From NCBI GenBank assembly GCA_023101885.1, contig JALPQD010000388.1, positions 451,001 through 515,000 on the forward strand: a stretch of 64,000 nt of DNA, read 5' to 3'. The notes below the pieces were generated by a model. That model ran no database searches and was not told the DNA's origin. It saw nothing but the letters and a program-made list of their open reading frames with translations. Both the position numbers and the translations under genes were made by a program. Within the stretch, counting starts at the first letter, position 1. Every line of letters starts with the position of its first letter. Source of the stretch: Typhlomys cinereus (lineage: Eukaryota; Chordata; Mammalia; Rodentia; Platacanthomyidae). Shown in pieces: positions 62,421 to 64,000 of this stretch.

Positions 62421-64000
62421 GCAGTCAATATTTTGTACTTGTTTTTCAAGCCACTGTATTTTAAGGACCCGTGAAATGCAAAGGAAGAATTTGCCACAGG
62501 TAAATTGTAGGGACCTAGGAGCATCAAGGGCAGATCATTATCATTATCATAAATATTGCTCTCTACTGGGGAAAATCTGGATACTAGGTTAAGAAATCGA
62601 GTCTGATGTAGGTGACTGACGGGGTTGGTAGCAACTTTTAATCTCATCTCATACTGCTAGGACCTGTGGTCTATAACTGCATTAGCTGTGTCATTCTAAT
62701 GCCTTCGTTTCTCCATGAATACATGTTACGGATAGATAATAGGTTGAAATTTTATAAGGTAGGATTTCAAGAAGGCATTCATGGATAAATGGTGTTACTG
62801 GAACAAATGACTAAGAGATGTTAATGAATCTCCTTTTCTGGCCTTTAAAACAATAATGGGATGCAGGCTGCTCTTTTTGAAAAGGTTAAAGACCGGGGCT
62901 AAGATTAGTCAATTTGGAATTTATTTATCACCTTTGGAGCTTTTGAATCCAACAGAACAGATAGAAGAATAGATATTAAGTAGTTTCTGGGGGGTCAGAT
63001 TCATGTGTTTTTTTTTTTATTTCCTTTTTAATACTATACTAGGTGTAATAGATTGGGAAAAAGACCACCAAGTCTTAGGAAGATGGACCTCGGGTCAATG
63101 AGGTCAGCTTGTGAGTGAGCTCTTCAGGATGCTAATGAAAGTCTAACTGTGCCCAAAGTTACACCCTTTTTTATTGAACTTTATGTTTGTTCTGTGTGAA
63201 AGTAATTGGGTCTTCTGCTTCAGTCTTTCCAGGGAATTTATTCTGCATTCAACACTAGTGTTAATGTTTGGATTTCAAGGTAAGAGCAAGTACCATGCAC
63301 TTACTCCCATAACACTGATCTGGTATTTTTTGTTTCCTTTTCTTTCTTTGGTTTCCACATTTCCTTAGGTTATTCCTGTAACATTTCAAGCTCCTTTCAC
63401 CTAATTCTCTTACTCAAACATTTTCTCAAATTAGATTGCTCTACCTGTGCAAAGCTAATGAAATTGTAGTTGTCTGAGCAGTTTCAGGACCTATTGGATT
63501 GAAAGATATGATGAATAAACTAAAGAATTTGAATTTCTAAAGGTTTTGTCTCCCACTTCCCTCTCCATGGATGTTAGGCAGACTTTTCTGTAGAGAGCTA
63601 GCTAACCCTTTAATGTCAATGACATCATATTTAAGAACTCATCAAGTGATTTTTATTGTCTTATTCCAAGTATACACACACACACACACACATACACACA
63701 CACACACACACACACAAATATATACTTTTTTAACACAGAAATTTTAACTTAATTGTGCTTTAATTCTAAAACTTGCCTTTATTTCATAATATTTTGATTG
63801 ACATGTGACTGAGAATTTTTGTATGCTGAGCAAATATGTCTTCAGCCTGCATTTCCACTCTGGAAGGCAGAACATGGAAATCCAGTCCTGAAGGACAGAG
63901 CTACAAATCCTCAGAGCAAAGCAACAAGGTGTAAGAGCAATCCAGGATAATTGGCATACACACTCAAGTGCAGTCTTGTATGAATGCCTGCACACATAGA
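62421..64000. other. Intron stretch, mostly unassigned
   Basis: No gene or mobile element was recognised apart from the CA microsatellite at 63672. The window ends inside intron. Confidence 0.4.
63672..63716 (+). repeat. (CA)n microsatellite
   Basis: About 21 CA units with one TA interruption. Confidence 0.95.

Larger units (their letters stand above)
6227..64000 (+). other. SORCS1: SORCS1 intron 2, 5' part
   Basis: From the donor of exon 2 to the window end no further exon of the receptor was found; I looked for the next conserved stretch (Ser-Thr-Asp-Tyr-Gly-Thr-Thr-Tyr-Glu-Lys) and saw none. The interval is AT-rich repeat-laden DNA typical of a very large intron. SORCS1 is known for introns of this scale. 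Confidence 0.72.

Overview
The window is intronic DNA from a rodent nuclear genome. Its only supported protein-coding feature is one short exon on the + strand at 6159-6226. That exon has a good 3' splice site before it and a GT donor after it, and its 22 complete codons match the start of the Vps10p beta-propeller of sortilin-family receptors of the SorCS group. The residue choices (Tyr-Asn-Leu-Gly-Ser-Ile-Thr, where I recall SorCS3 having Phe-Asn-Leu-Gly-Ser-Val-Thr) point to SORCS1. The layout is therefore the end of a first intron (1-6158), exon 2 (6159-6226) and about 58 kb of a very large second intron (6227-64000). No exon 3 was found.

The rodent call rests on repeats: many tRNA-derived B2/B3-type SINEs with A-box start and CA/GT tail, one ID-type SINE, a degenerate B1-type SINE, and LINE-1 3' ends with a purine-rich 3' UTR. 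The L1 3' UTR and the SINE variants do not look like typical house-mouse or rat copies, so a muroid or related lineage is likely but the species is not resolved.

Intron 2 is layered with insertions of different ages. The old layer holds MIR pieces, a MER5A-like hAT fragment, mammalian L1M-type relics and a Tigger-like element. The middle layer is a series of solo MaLR-type LTRs (near 8.0, 13.0, 17.4, 25.2, 27.2, 28.0, 28.6, 30.9 and 62.0 kb). The young layer is SINEs and L1 3' ends with visible target-site duplications. The clearest events are a 5'-inverted (twin-primed) L1 at 38242-39722, a three-layer nest at 48845-50110, a SINE with a 14-bp duplication at 26343-26716, a truncated L1 with a 14-bp duplication at 60818-61191, and a solo LTR at 30906-31560. 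Microsatellites are frequent and there is one 33-bp minisatellite at 15209-15427.

No bacterial-type operons, CRISPR arrays, rRNA or functional tRNA genes were seen. The other open frames of 60-158 codons look like chance frames or lie in repeats. No undescribed biological system is supported; the most useful observations are the exon assignment and the insertion architecture.
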